Source: Eubacteriales Family XIII. Incertae Sedis bacterium
Lineage (GTDB): Bacteria; Bacillota; Clostridia; Peptostreptococcales; Anaerovoracaceae
DNA length: 6,741 bases
Direction: 5' to 3'
Assembly: GCA_031290715.1 (NCBI GenBank)
Contig: JAITNA010000125.1
Coordinates: forward strand, 1-6,741
Shown: in pieces, positions 1-5,492 of the stretch
How positions within the stretch are numbered: position 1 is the stretch's first letter
Layout: each line of letters begins with the position of its first letter
Translations under genes and position numbers: made by a program
The notes under the pieces: model-generated
Database searches by the model: none
What the model was told of the DNA's origin: nothing
Seen by the model: only the letters and a program-made list of their open reading frames with translations

Positions 1-668
1 GCGCCTTGGAGCAGCGGCCGGGTTTCGTCGCAGTAGACGCGAAAATCATAGCCCCGCTCGTGTCCCAGATACATGGCCGCTGTCGCCGTGCCGTATTCGA
101 CCGTCGCCAGACGGCCGGCATTGCAATGCGTGAGCAGGCCCATGCCGGGGCGCAGCAGCGTGAGCGCGTTTTCCCCGATGGCGCGGCACATGGCGATATC
201 CTCGTCGCGGATCGCTTTTGACTCCGCAAGCAAGCGGGCCTTGACCTCGCGGACATCCGCGGGCGGGTCGCCGCCGCCCGCTTCCGAGGCCGCCCCTCGG
301 ACGACGCCGCGCATACGGTCGAGCGCCCAAAAGAGATTGACGGCTGTCGGCCGCGCGGAAGCGAGATAGTCCGCCGCTTCGCCGAATTGCTTTTCAAATA
401 CGGCCGTGTCATTTGTATCTATATCCTTTGCGGCGAGATAGGCGGCAAAGCCCGCCGTCACACCGATGGCCGGGGCGCCGCGCACGCGAAGCACGTTGAT
501 TGCTTCCCAGATATCCTCCTGCTCCGACAGGCGCAGCAGTTTCATTTCATTCGGGAGCAGGGTCTGGTCGATGAGAACGATCTCCCCCGCCTGTTCATCC
601 AACGCGATCGTCGGGAAATCGGAAAACCGGGATCCCTGCGTCGTCAACTCGTCACGGCAGTAGGCCAT
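1..668 (-). CDS. mtnA: S-methyl-5-thioribose-1-phosphate isomerase, 3' part beyond the left edge
   Basis: This gene encodes a cytoplasmic aldose-ketose isomerase of the aIF2B/MtnA family. It converts 5-methylthioribose-1-phosphate to 5-methylthioribulose-1-phosphate in methionine salvage. Only the first 222 codons are inside the window; family members are usually about 340-370 residues, so roughly two thirds is visible. Recognisable family motifs are LIDQTLLPNE (32-41), RGAPAIGVTAG (63-73), RPTAVNLFWALDRM (106-119), LTHCNAG (179-185) and DETRPLLQG (214-222). Cys182 in HCNAG matches the catalytic cysteine of the family; the catalytic aspartate would lie beyond the edge. The ATG at 668-666 is supported by an AAGGA Shine-Dalgarno site about 10 nt upstream, inside the 3' end of dapA. 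The frame overlaps dapA by 17 nt, which implies cotranscription and probably translational coupling. Related aIF2B-fold enzymes (ribose-1,5-bisphosphate isomerase, eIF2B subunits) are less likely given the motif set. Confidence 0.93.
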   Translation of the reverse strand, partial: MAYCRDELTTQGSRFSDFPTIALDEQAGEIVLIDQTLLPNEMKLLRLSEQEDIWEAINVLRVRGAPAIGVTAGFAAYLAAKDIDTNDTAVFEKQFGEAADYLASARPTAVNLFWALDRMRGVVRGAASEAGGGDPPADVREVKARLLAESKAIRDEDIAMCRAIGENALTLLRPGMGLLTHCNAGRLATVEYGTATAAMYLGHERGYDFRVYCDETRPLLQG

Positions 669-1533
669 ATGTCCGCATTTCCTTTTTCAGCTTTTCAAAA
701 TTCGCCGACTCCATTTGACAGAGCGGCAGACGATATTCATACGCGCATTTTCCCATCATATATAAGGCCGCTTTGACGGGAATGGGGTTGACTTCGCAAA
801 ACAGCGCGTCGATGAGGGGCTTGGCCCTCAGCTGAATCGCGGCGGCGGCCCGCACGTCGCCGGCCAAATACCGCTCGACCATATCGTGCGTGTCCCTCGG
901 CGCGATGTTGGCAAGCACGGAGATCACGCCCTTGCCGCCCACGGAAAGCAGCGGCACGATCATATCGTCGTTGCCGGAATACAGATCGAAGCCTTCGGGC
1001 GCCCGGCGCGCGATCTCGACGACCTGCGAGATATCCCCGCTCGCTTCTTTGATGCCGACGATGTTGTCGATCCCGGCAAGCTCCTCACAGACGTCCGGTG
1101 CAATATTCATACCGGTCCGGCCGGCCACGGAATAGAGCAATATGGGCAGGGACGTCGCCTGCGCCATCACGCGGAAATGTTCGATCATCCCGCGGCGCGA
1201 CGCCTTGTTGTAATACGGCGTCACATGAAGCAGGGCGTCCGCGCCCGCTTTCTCCGCGCGCTCGGTCAGCCGAAGGCCGTGTGAGGTTTCATTGCTGCCG
1301 ACGCCCGCGACGACGGGAATCCGGCCGGCCGCGGTTTCCACCGCGAAGCGGATCACTTCGATCTGCTCATCGTCGGACAAGGTGGACGCTTCGCCCGTCG
1401 TCCCCGCGGCCACAATGGCATCCGTCCCTTCGGCGATCTGCCATTCAATCAGCGCGGCGAAACTTTCAAAATCGATTTTTCCGTTCCGGAAAGGCGTGAT
1501 AACGGCCACGCCCGACCCTTCAAATACTGCCAT
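652..1533 (-). CDS. dapA: 4-hydroxy-tetrahydrodipicolinate synthase (dihydrodipicolinate synthase)
   Basis: This is a cytoplasmic class I (Schiff-base) aldolase that condenses pyruvate with aspartate-4-semialdehyde, the first committed step to diaminopimelate and lysine. The 293-residue length matches the family (about 290). The (beta/alpha)8 barrel signatures are present: GTTGE at 44-48 (Thr45, Thr46), TPYYNK at 105-110 (Tyr108), LLYSVAGRTG at 132-141 (Tyr134, Arg139), GIKEASGD at 160-167 with the Schiff-base Lys162, and a GGKGVISVLANIAP-type segment. The Thr/Tyr/Tyr/Arg/Lys set agrees with genuine DapA rather than N-acetylneuraminate lyase or keto-deoxygluconate aldolases. The usual YNVP motif reads YSVA, which is a mild oddity. 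The ATG at 1533 has an AAAGGA Shine-Dalgarno site (1542-1547) at good spacing. It is the promoter-proximal gene of a dapA-mtnA unit and is divergent from the lipoprotein gene. Confidence 0.95.
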   Translation of the reverse strand: MAVFEGSGVAVITPFRNGKIDFESFAALIEWQIAEGTDAIVAAGTTGEASTLSDDEQIEVIRFAVETAAGRIPVVAGVGSNETSHGLRLTERAEKAGADALLHVTPYYNKASRRGMIEHFRVMAQATSLPILLYSVAGRTGMNIAPDVCEELAGIDNIVGIKEASGDISQVVEIARRAPEGFDLYSGNDDMIVPLLSVGGKGVISVLANIAPRDTHDMVERYLAGDVRAAAAIQLRAKPLIDALFCEVNPIPVKAALYMMGKCAYEYRLPLCQMESANFEKLKKEMRTYGLLP

Positions 1534-1561
1534 GATTCCAATCCTTTCGTTCGTTTATTAT

Positions 1562-1601
1562 TGATTATCATACCAGATTGCAAAAAAAAATGATATTATC
1601 A
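1562..1601. promoter_or_regulatory. Pair of small TGAT/ATCA palindromes in the divergent intergenic region
   Basis: Two related odd-centred palindromes are visible: TGATTATCA at 1562-1570 (4-bp arms) and TGATATTATCA at 1591-1601 (5-bp arms). A half-site-like TGATAA lies at 1621-1626. The first overlaps the candidate dapA -10 and the last lies in the spacer of the lipoprotein promoter. They could be operator sites for a dimeric repressor acting on both genes. The region is very AT-rich, so chance occurrence is plausible, and the match to the Fur/PerR 7-1-7 consensus is only partial. Confidence 0.25.
1564..1575 (-). promoter_or_regulatory. Candidate extended -10 promoter for dapA-mtnA
   Basis: On the minus strand the sequence reads TGGTATGAT (1575-1567), an extended -10 element (TGn then TATGAT), running into AAT. 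The predicted start of transcription is near 1560, which gives a dapA leader of about 27 nt containing its Shine-Dalgarno site. No convincing -35 hexamer lies 17 nt upstream, where the sequence is a T-rich tract; this is tolerated for extended -10 promoters. The assignment rests on sequence pattern only. Confidence 0.5.
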
Positions 1602-1611
1602 AAAAAATATG

Positions 1612-1640
1612 TTTCCAATTTGATAATTTCCATATATAAT
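1612..1640 (+). promoter_or_regulatory. Sigma-A-like promoter for the lipoprotein gene, abutting the start codon
   Basis: A perfect TATAAT (1635-1640) is preceded by TTTCCA (1612-1617, 4 of 6 matches to TTGACA) at the optimal 17-nt spacing. An A-rich tract lies further upstream (1581-1608) and could act as an UP element. The predicted transcription start is about 1647, only a few nucleotides before the ATG at 1650, so the transcript would have almost no leader. Confidence 0.65.
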
Positions 1641-1649
1641 GGTGTTGCT

Positions 1650-2636
1650 ATGAGGGTTCATATTTCTAACAGGATATTGTTTTTGGCGTTGGCGATTTCA
1701 CTTGTCGCCCTTTCCGCGTGCGGCGACAAAGGCGGCGGGGAAGGTCTTGGCAATGTGATCAGCGGTATTACGAGCGGGGACAAGCTCACGGCCGAGAAGG
1801 ATGTCGCCGCGGACGCGCCCGAGCGGGACAGTACGCCGCAGGTGCTCGGCGAAAGCGCGGACGGCGCGGCCGCATACACGGGCAGCGGCGCGACCATTGA
1901 CTATTCCCACGCGGCCGACGGCTACATCATGGCGAAATACGAGGGGGACAACCCCAAGGTCAAATTGCAGATCACGAAGGACGGCGGCGAAACCTATACG
2001 TATGACCTTCAGCCCAACACCGATTTCGTGGGCTTCCCGCTCTCGCAGGACACCGGCGGCTATCAGGTGGCGGCGTTTCTCAATGTCGAGGGCGACAAAT
2101 ATTCCCCGGCGGCAAGCGGTGCCGTGCAGGCGGACATCACGGACGAGTTTCAGCCCTTCCTGCGCCCCAATCAATACAGCAATTTCAACAGCGGTTCGCA
2201 AGCGGTCGCGAAGAGCGCCGAAGTCGTCAACGGCACGAAATCGGATCTCGGAGCCATCGAAGCAGTCTTTGTTTTTGTAATTAATAATGTAGAATATGAC
2301 TATGACAAAGCCGCGACGGTGCAGAGCGGATATGTCCCCAGTGTAGATGAAACGCTTTCGACCGGCAAAGGTATTTGCTTTGATTATGCCGCCCTCACGG
2401 CCTGTATGCTCCGCGCGCAGCGGATTCCGTGCAAACTCGTGGTGGGCTATGCGGGCGAAGCGTATCATGCGTGGATCAGCGTTCATGTAGAAGGCGTCGG
2501 CTGGGTCGACAATATGATTCAATTCAACGGGGACTCGTGGACGCTCATGGATCCGACCTTTGCGTCGAGCGGGGACACGGCGGATCCCAATGTGGTAGGC
2601 GACGGCGAAAATTACAATCCCGTCTATTATTATTGA
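1650..2636 (+). CDS. Lipoprotein with C-terminal transglutaminase-like (papain-fold) domain
   Basis: The 328-residue product is predicted to be exported and lipid-anchored. Residues 1-23 form a type II signal peptide with a basic start, a hydrophobic core (about 9-21) and the lipobox LSAC; lipidated Cys is residue 24. A Gly/Asp-rich linker follows, then a region of about 80-160 with no family I recognise. The C-terminal third is a transglutaminase-like domain: GKGICFDYAAL holds the likely nucleophile Cys243, AYHAWISVHVEG holds His273 and LMDPTF holds Asp301, the triad in order. In bacteria this fold is usually a cysteine protease, amidase or crosslinker; the substrate cannot be told from sequence. 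The protein ends in an aromatic NPVYYY tail. I chose the ATG at 1650 because the upstream extension (a TTG at 1578) has no ribosome site and would put a polar, AT-rich stretch before the signal peptide. It stands alone between the divergent dapA and the downstream pilus-like operon. Confidence 0.88.
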   Translation: MRVHISNRILFLALAISLVALSACGDKGGGEGLGNVISGITSGDKLTAEKDVAADAPERDSTPQVLGESADGAAAYTGSGATIDYSHAADGYIMAKYEGDNPKVKLQITKDGGETYTYDLQPNTDFVGFPLSQDTGGYQVAAFLNVEGDKYSPAASGAVQADITDEFQPFLRPNQYSNFNSGSQAVAKSAEVVNGTKSDLGAIEAVFVFVINNVEYDYDKAATVQSGYVPSVDETLSTGKGICFDYAALTACMLRAQRIPCKLVVGYAGEAYHAWISVHVEGVGWVDNMIQFNGDSWTLMDPTFASSGDTADPNVVGDGENYNPVYYY

Positions 2637-2673
2637 ATGTTTATCGGCGCTTGCACTTGATACGATGGAGGTT

Positions 2674-2704
2674 TTGGCAAAGAAATGGACGGACGTGGTA
2701 TAAT
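2674..2704 (+). promoter_or_regulatory. Promoter of the pilus-like operon
   Basis: An extended -10, TGGTATAAT (2696-2704), is preceded by TTGGCA (2674-2679, 5 of 6 matches to TTGACA) with a 19-nt spacer, slightly long but compensated by the TG extension. Transcription would start near 2711, giving a leader of about 35 nt that contains the GGGAGGA ribosome site of the first gene. I see no terminator hairpin between the lipoprotein stop (2636) and this promoter, so some read-through from the lipoprotein gene is possible. Confidence 0.65.
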
Positions 2705-2745
2705 GACATTGGTCACAGAATCACATAAGGATACGGGAGGACGAG

Positions 2746-3786
2746 ATGGCAAACAAATTTTTACTCTCAGCTGAGGAACTGGCGGCATTCTCCGCGCAGC
2801 TTTCCCTCACGGTCAAGACGGGCATCCCGCTTTCGGAAGCGGTGATGATCCTGAAAGACGACGCGGAAACGGAGTCCGCAAAGAAACTGCTCGGGCGGAT
2901 TTTGGACAAGCTCGAGATGGGCAGTATGCTTGCGGAAGCGCTGAAGGAAACGGGGGTGTTTCCTGTCTATATGACGCAGATGATCGAAATCGGCGAAACG
3001 TCCGGGCGGCTCGATCATGTGCTTGACTCGCTCCACCGCTATTATGAACGGGAGGACAACATCGGCAAGAGCGCCAAGAGCGCCATCACCTATCCGGCCA
3101 TCATGTTGGTCATCCTCGTCGTCATTATCATCATCCTTGTGACGAAGGTTCTCCCGATCTTCCAACAGGTATTCAACACGCTCGGCGGCGAAATGACGCC
3201 GCTTGCGCAGGGCGCGATGCGTTTCGGCGAGGCCATCTCGAATTCATCCGTCGTGATCGTGATCGTCGTCGTCGCGATCGCCGCGATCATCATTATCATG
3301 CGGCTGACGCCGGGCGGCAGGCAGTCCCTGATCGGTTTCGGGCAGCGCCTGTTCAGGACGCTCTCGGATCGGATGGCGGCCGCCAAATTCGCGTCCGGCA
3401 TGGCGCTCATGCTGGCCAGCGGGCTTGACACGGACCGTTCCGTCGAGCTCACGCTGCCGCTCATGACCAACCCGGCGATGCGCGACAAGGTGGACAAACT
3501 CAAAAATCTGACGGAAAGCGGCGGCTCATTCACCGAGTCCGTCGTCGCAACAAAGGTCTTTACGGGGATGCAAGCGAGAATGCTCGCCCTCGGATTCAAA
3601 TCCGGCAACCTCGATAATGTTATGGAACAGATCGCGGACGATTATGAGAAAGAGGTCGACGACAGGCTTGACAACCTGATCTCGATCATCGAACCGACCA
3701 TGGTGGCCATCCTTTGCGTCATTGTCGGCCTCATCCTGCTTTCCGCGATGCTGCCTTTACTCGGCGTCATGTCGTCGATCATGTAG
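2746..3786 (+). CDS. Type IV pilus assembly / type II secretion inner-membrane platform protein (PilC/GspF family)
   Basis: This is the polytopic inner-membrane platform protein that couples a cytoplasmic hexameric ATPase to pilin subunit movement. The 346 residues show the duplicated T2SSF architecture. A first cytoplasmic helical domain (about 10-115) carries the conserved EIGETSGRLD (81-90). Transmembrane segments lie at about 117-138 and 166-186. A second domain (about 205-312) has the equivalent FKSGNLDNVMEQIADDYEKE stretch from 284, and a third transmembrane segment lies at about 316-338 after IEPTM. It is shorter than typical PilC (about 400), lacking much of the N-terminal extension, which fits GspF-like proteins of Firmicutes. 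The ATG at 2746 follows GGGAGGA (2735-2741). It is the first gene of the operon. It could serve a pilus, a competence-like pseudopilus or a secretion system; the sequence does not decide. Confidence 0.93.
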   Translation: MANKFLLSAEELAAFSAQLSLTVKTGIPLSEAVMILKDDAETESAKKLLGRILDKLEMGSMLAEALKETGVFPVYMTQMIEIGETSGRLDHVLDSLHRYYEREDNIGKSAKSAITYPAIMLVILVVIIIILVTKVLPIFQQVFNTLGGEMTPLAQGAMRFGEAISNSSVVIVIVVVAIAAIIIIMRLTPGGRQSLIGFGQRLFRTLSDRMAAAKFASGMALMLASGLDTDRSVELTLPLMTNPAMRDKVDKLKNLTESGGSFTESVVATKVFTGMQARMLALGFKSGNLDNVMEQIADDYEKEVDDRLDNLISIIEPTMVAILCVIVGLILLSAMLPLLGVMSSIM

Positions 3787-3801
3787 GAGGGTCTATCTTT
3801 G
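3785..3801 (+). promoter_or_regulatory. Ribosome binding site that decides a TTG start
   Basis: AGGAGGG (3785-3791) overlaps the TAG stop of the platform-protein gene and lies 7 nt before the TTG at 3799. No ATG or GTG occurs in frame nearby, and the TTG gives a sensible basic N-terminus followed by a membrane segment. Termination and initiation are therefore probably coupled. Confidence 0.75.
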
Positions 3802-4137
3802 GCAAGGGTATTTCGTCCAAAGAAAACAACCGGCACGATCAAGGTGTTCGCCTTCATCGCCGTTGCCGTAGTGGTCGTCTGTCTTGTGTACTGGGGCCTT
3901 GGCAGCCTTAGCACAAATCAGTCGGATCGGGAGCGGCAGATTGCGGAGGATGCCATCGTCAAAGCGTCCGTTCAATGCTACGCGCTCGAATCGCAGTTCC
4001 CGACGGGCCTTGCCTATCTCGAAGAGAATTACGGGCTTTCGCTCGATCACGATAAGTATGTCTACCACTATCGGAGCATCGGTTCCAATATGATGCCCGA
4101 AATCAAGGTATTTCCAAAGACCGGAGGCGGGGCGTAG
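3799..4137 (+). CDS. Small single-pass membrane protein of the pilus-like operon, pseudopilin-like
   Basis: The 112-residue product has a basic cytoplasmic N-terminus (MARVFRPKK), one membrane segment at about 15-35 and an extracytoplasmic part of about 75 residues. That part contains CYALESQFP (60-68), LAYLEENYGLSLD (71-83) and YVYHYRSIGSNMMPEIKV (87-104). The pattern of a helix with a Cys-Tyr-Ala then a Pro, followed by a short beta-like region, resembles pseudopilins and is one I associate with uncharacterised clostridial proteins encoded beside PilC/PilT genes. There is no prepilin peptidase site (no G/A then FxxxE-type sequence before the membrane helix), so it would not be processed like a classical pilin. 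It starts at TTG and is 12 nt downstream of the platform gene. The role is inferred as a minor pilus or platform component; the specific function is unknown. Confidence 0.8.
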   Translation: MARVFRPKKTTGTIKVFAFIAVAVVVVCLVYWGLGSLSTNQSDRERQIAEDAIVKASVQCYALESQFPTGLAYLEENYGLSLDHDKYVYHYRSIGSNMMPEIKVFPKTGGGA

Positions 4138-4142
4138 AACGC

Positions 4143-4613
4143 ATGGGCAAGAAAAAACATTCCGTCAATATGATGTTCACTGTAATGCTGCTTTGTATCT
4201 TTGCGCTGGCGGCCATCTTTGTGGCGGTCCTCGGCGCGAAGGTCTACGCGAACAGCGCCGAAAAGCTGCAAGCCAACTTTGACACGCGGACGTCGATCGT
4301 CTACCTTTCGGAGAAAGTGCGCACAAACCCCGGCGCGGGCGTCGATGTACGCAGCGCGGACGGCGGCACGGCCCTTGTCCTGACCGAGGAGATTTCAGGC
4401 AAGGTATACGAATCATGGGTATTCGTTTCAAACGGGAACCTTTGCGAAACGGTCGTCCCAAAAGGGGACACGCCGAATCCTGCCGCGGCGCAGAAGATCA
4501 TGCAGCTTGCTTCCCTTGATGCGGAGCTGAAGGACGGGGGCGTGTATATTACGGTCGTCACGACGGAAGGTGAAGAAAATACGACGTTTATCAGCGGGAG
4601 GACGGGGCAATGA
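4143..4613 (+). CDS. Single-pass membrane protein, probable DUF4860 family
   Basis: The 156-residue product has a short basic N-terminus (MGKKKHS), one membrane segment at about 10-32 and an extracytoplasmic domain. The domain begins with a helix (about 33-60, including NFDTRTSIVYLSEKVR) and continues in a beta-rich region with a glycine- and valine-rich pattern. The layout of a start like HSVNMMFTVMLLCIF, then a GAKVY segment and a TRTSIVYL segment recalls the DUF4860 proteins of Firmicutes, which I recall as neighbours of pilus/secretion genes; this assignment is from memory and not searched. It lacks a prepilin cleavage motif. The ATG at 4143 is 5 nt after the previous stop. The nearest purine-rich stretch, GGAGG (4123-4127), is 15 nt away, farther than ideal, so initiation probably depends on coupling. 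Its stop overlaps the next gene by 4 nt (ATGA). Confidence 0.8.
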   Translation: MGKKKHSVNMMFTVMLLCIFALAAIFVAVLGAKVYANSAEKLQANFDTRTSIVYLSEKVRTNPGAGVDVRSADGGTALVLTEEISGKVYESWVFVSNGNLCETVVPKGDTPNPAAAQKIMQLASLDAELKDGGVYITVVTTEGEENTTFISGRTGQ

Positions 4614-4981
4614 GGACATCCAAATCAGCCGTTTTTCTGTTCGAGCTCATGATTATCATCCTCGTGTTCACGCTCGCGGCGGCGATCTGCACGCAGATTT
4701 TCGCGCAGTCGTTTGTCACGAGTACGACCTCGCACGAATTGACGATGAGTTCCATCAACGCCCAGACCGTGGCAGAGCAATTCAAGGCCGGCGCGGACGA
4801 TATCGACCCGCTCTATTTTGACGAGGATTGGCAAAAGACCGACGCGGCCGGGGCGGTCTATACGGTGTCTTTGGAAGGACAGGCGGGCTCGCCCGGCATG
4901 CGCGACGCCTATGTGGCCGTGAGCAAGGCGGGCGGGGGCGAATCGATCTTTTCGCTGCATGTGAAGGAGTTTGTGGGCTGA
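4610..4981 (+). CDS. Pseudopilin-like protein with noncanonical prepilin N-terminus
   Basis: The 123-residue product begins with a short leader (MRTSKSA) and a hydrophobic helix of about residues 8-30 that contains a glutamate at position 12. If cleaved after Ala7, the mature protein would start VFLFEL, placing Glu at mature position 5 as in type IV pilins and pseudopilins; the -1 residue would be Ala instead of Gly. The rest is a helix with a TSSHEL-type polar stretch followed by a small beta-rich domain containing AVYTVSLEGQ. The arrangement resembles minor pseudopilins (GspI/PilV-like), probably a tip or initiating subunit assembled in the membrane by the platform protein and ATPase. GGGAGGA (4596-4602) lies 7 nt before the ATG. 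It overlaps the upstream gene by 4 nt and the downstream gene by 1 nt. Function is inferred from the helix pattern and location, not from a recognised family. Confidence 0.82.
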   Translation: MRTSKSAVFLFELMIIILVFTLAAAICTQIFAQSFVTSTTSHELTMSSINAQTVAEQFKAGADDIDPLYFDEDWQKTDAAGAVYTVSLEGQAGSPGMRDAYVAVSKAGGGESIFSLHVKEFVG

Positions 4982-5445
4982 TGGCAAGAGTGTCGAAGAA
5001 AAAAGCATCGTTCGGGACTTCGATGGGCGTATCGTCCATCATCGCCATTCTCGTAATCCTCGTCCTCGTTGTCTTTTCGGCTTTGTCGATCACGACGTCG
5101 AAAGCCGACTACAACCTGTCCAAGAAAACCAGTGACGGCGTGATCGCGTTCTATGAAGCGGACAGCGCGGCGGAGGATAAGATGGCGGAGGTCGCGGCGG
5201 CGATTGATTCGGATTCGGGTTCGGGTTCGGGCGGCGGTTGGCAGAACGCGCTGAAAGCCGAGGGCTATCGGATTTCGGCCGCGGACGACGGGGAACGCAT
5301 TTCCTATGTCGTTGAAATTGATGAAAACCGCAATCTTGAAGTGGAACTCCTTGCGGCCGAAGACGGCAAGCTCACGCGGGAACGCTGGCAGGTTGTGCCG
5401 TCGAAAGAGTGGGTCGCTGACGACAGCGTGACCCTGTTCAAGTAG
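4981..5445 (+). CDS. Small membrane-anchored protein, possible PilX/GspK-like minor component
   Basis: The 154-residue product has a basic N-terminus (MARVSKKKASFG), one membrane segment at about 18-36 (starting SSIIAILVILVL) and a helix rich in Ala/Asp/Glu (about 42-75, including FYEADSAAEDKMAEV). A low-complexity Asp/Ser/Gly linker (76-86) follows, then a beta-type domain with SYVVEIDENRNLEVELLA and a conserved-looking ERWQVVP. The SSxxxIxxIL...LSITTSKADYNLS pattern with a Tyr-Glu-Ala-Asp stretch is one I associate with uncharacterised clostridial proteins near PilC/PilT genes. By position and topology it could be a PilX- or GspK-like minor subunit. No glutamate sits in the membrane helix and no peptidase site is seen. 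AAGGAG (4964-4969) lies 11 nt before the ATG, which overlaps the upstream TGA by one base. The stop codon lies inside a 20-bp tandem duplication. Confidence 0.8.
   Translation: MARVSKKKASFGTSMGVSSIIAILVILVLVVFSALSITTSKADYNLSKKTSDGVIAFYEADSAAEDKMAEVAAAIDSDSGSGSGGGWQNALKAEGYRISAADDGERISYVVEIDENRNLEVELLAAEDGKLTRERWQVVPSKEWVADDSVTLFK
5206..5235. repeat. In-frame hexanucleotide repeat encoding a Ser-Asp/Gly linker
   Basis: Five hexamers in register with the codons: GATTCG twice, GGTTCG twice, then a degenerate GGCGGC. They encode DSDSGSGSGG between the membrane-proximal helix and the C-terminal domain of the host protein. Because the unit is six bases, slippage would change linker length by two residues without a frameshift. 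Confidence 0.85.
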
Positions 5446-5475
5446 CTGCGGCGATGTTCAAGCGGCTATGGCGAT
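5436..5475. repeat. Imperfect 20-bp tandem duplication across a stop codon
   Basis: Unit 1 (GTTCAAGTAGCTGCGGCGAT, 5436-5455) and unit 2 (GTTCAAGCGGCTATGGCGAT, 5456-5475) are directly adjacent and match at 16 of 20 positions. Unit 1 contains the TAG stop of the upstream gene; in unit 2 this position reads CGG. The duplication accounts for most of the 47-nt gap before pilT, the largest gap in the operon. Confidence 0.75.
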
Positions 5476-5492
5476 TCAGAGGGTGATATAAT

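Noticed and set aside
6..369. Plus-strand open frames opposite mtnA
   Set aside because: The minus-strand frame gives clear MtnA motifs across the whole stretch, and the plus-strand products are low-complexity shadows.
1578..1649. N-terminal extension of the lipoprotein from a TTG at 1578
   Set aside because: No ribosome site is present, the stretch contains the promoter and poly-A tract, and it would displace the type II signal peptide from the N-terminus.
1698..2522. Antisense open frame (274 codons) opposite the lipoprotein gene
   Set aside because: It has no domain or membrane logic, and it mirrors the codon bias of the real gene, whose signal peptide and catalytic triad are clear.
2664..2703. 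Tiny 12-codon frame (ATG to TAA) between the lipoprotein and the pilus-like operon
   Set aside because: It coincides with the -35 to -10 promoter region and its stop is made of the TATAAT box, so it is unlikely to be translated.
3240..3300. Dense GATC/CGATCG sites in the platform gene, possible origin-like or methylation cluster
   Set aside because: They arise from Ile/Val/Ala codons of a transmembrane segment; there are no DnaA boxes and no intergenic location.
5484..5492. TGATATAAT, a perfect extended -10, just before the pilT ATG
   Set aside because: Transcription would start inside pilT codons, no -35 is present, and the same bases form the ribosome site and spacer. Probably coincidental.
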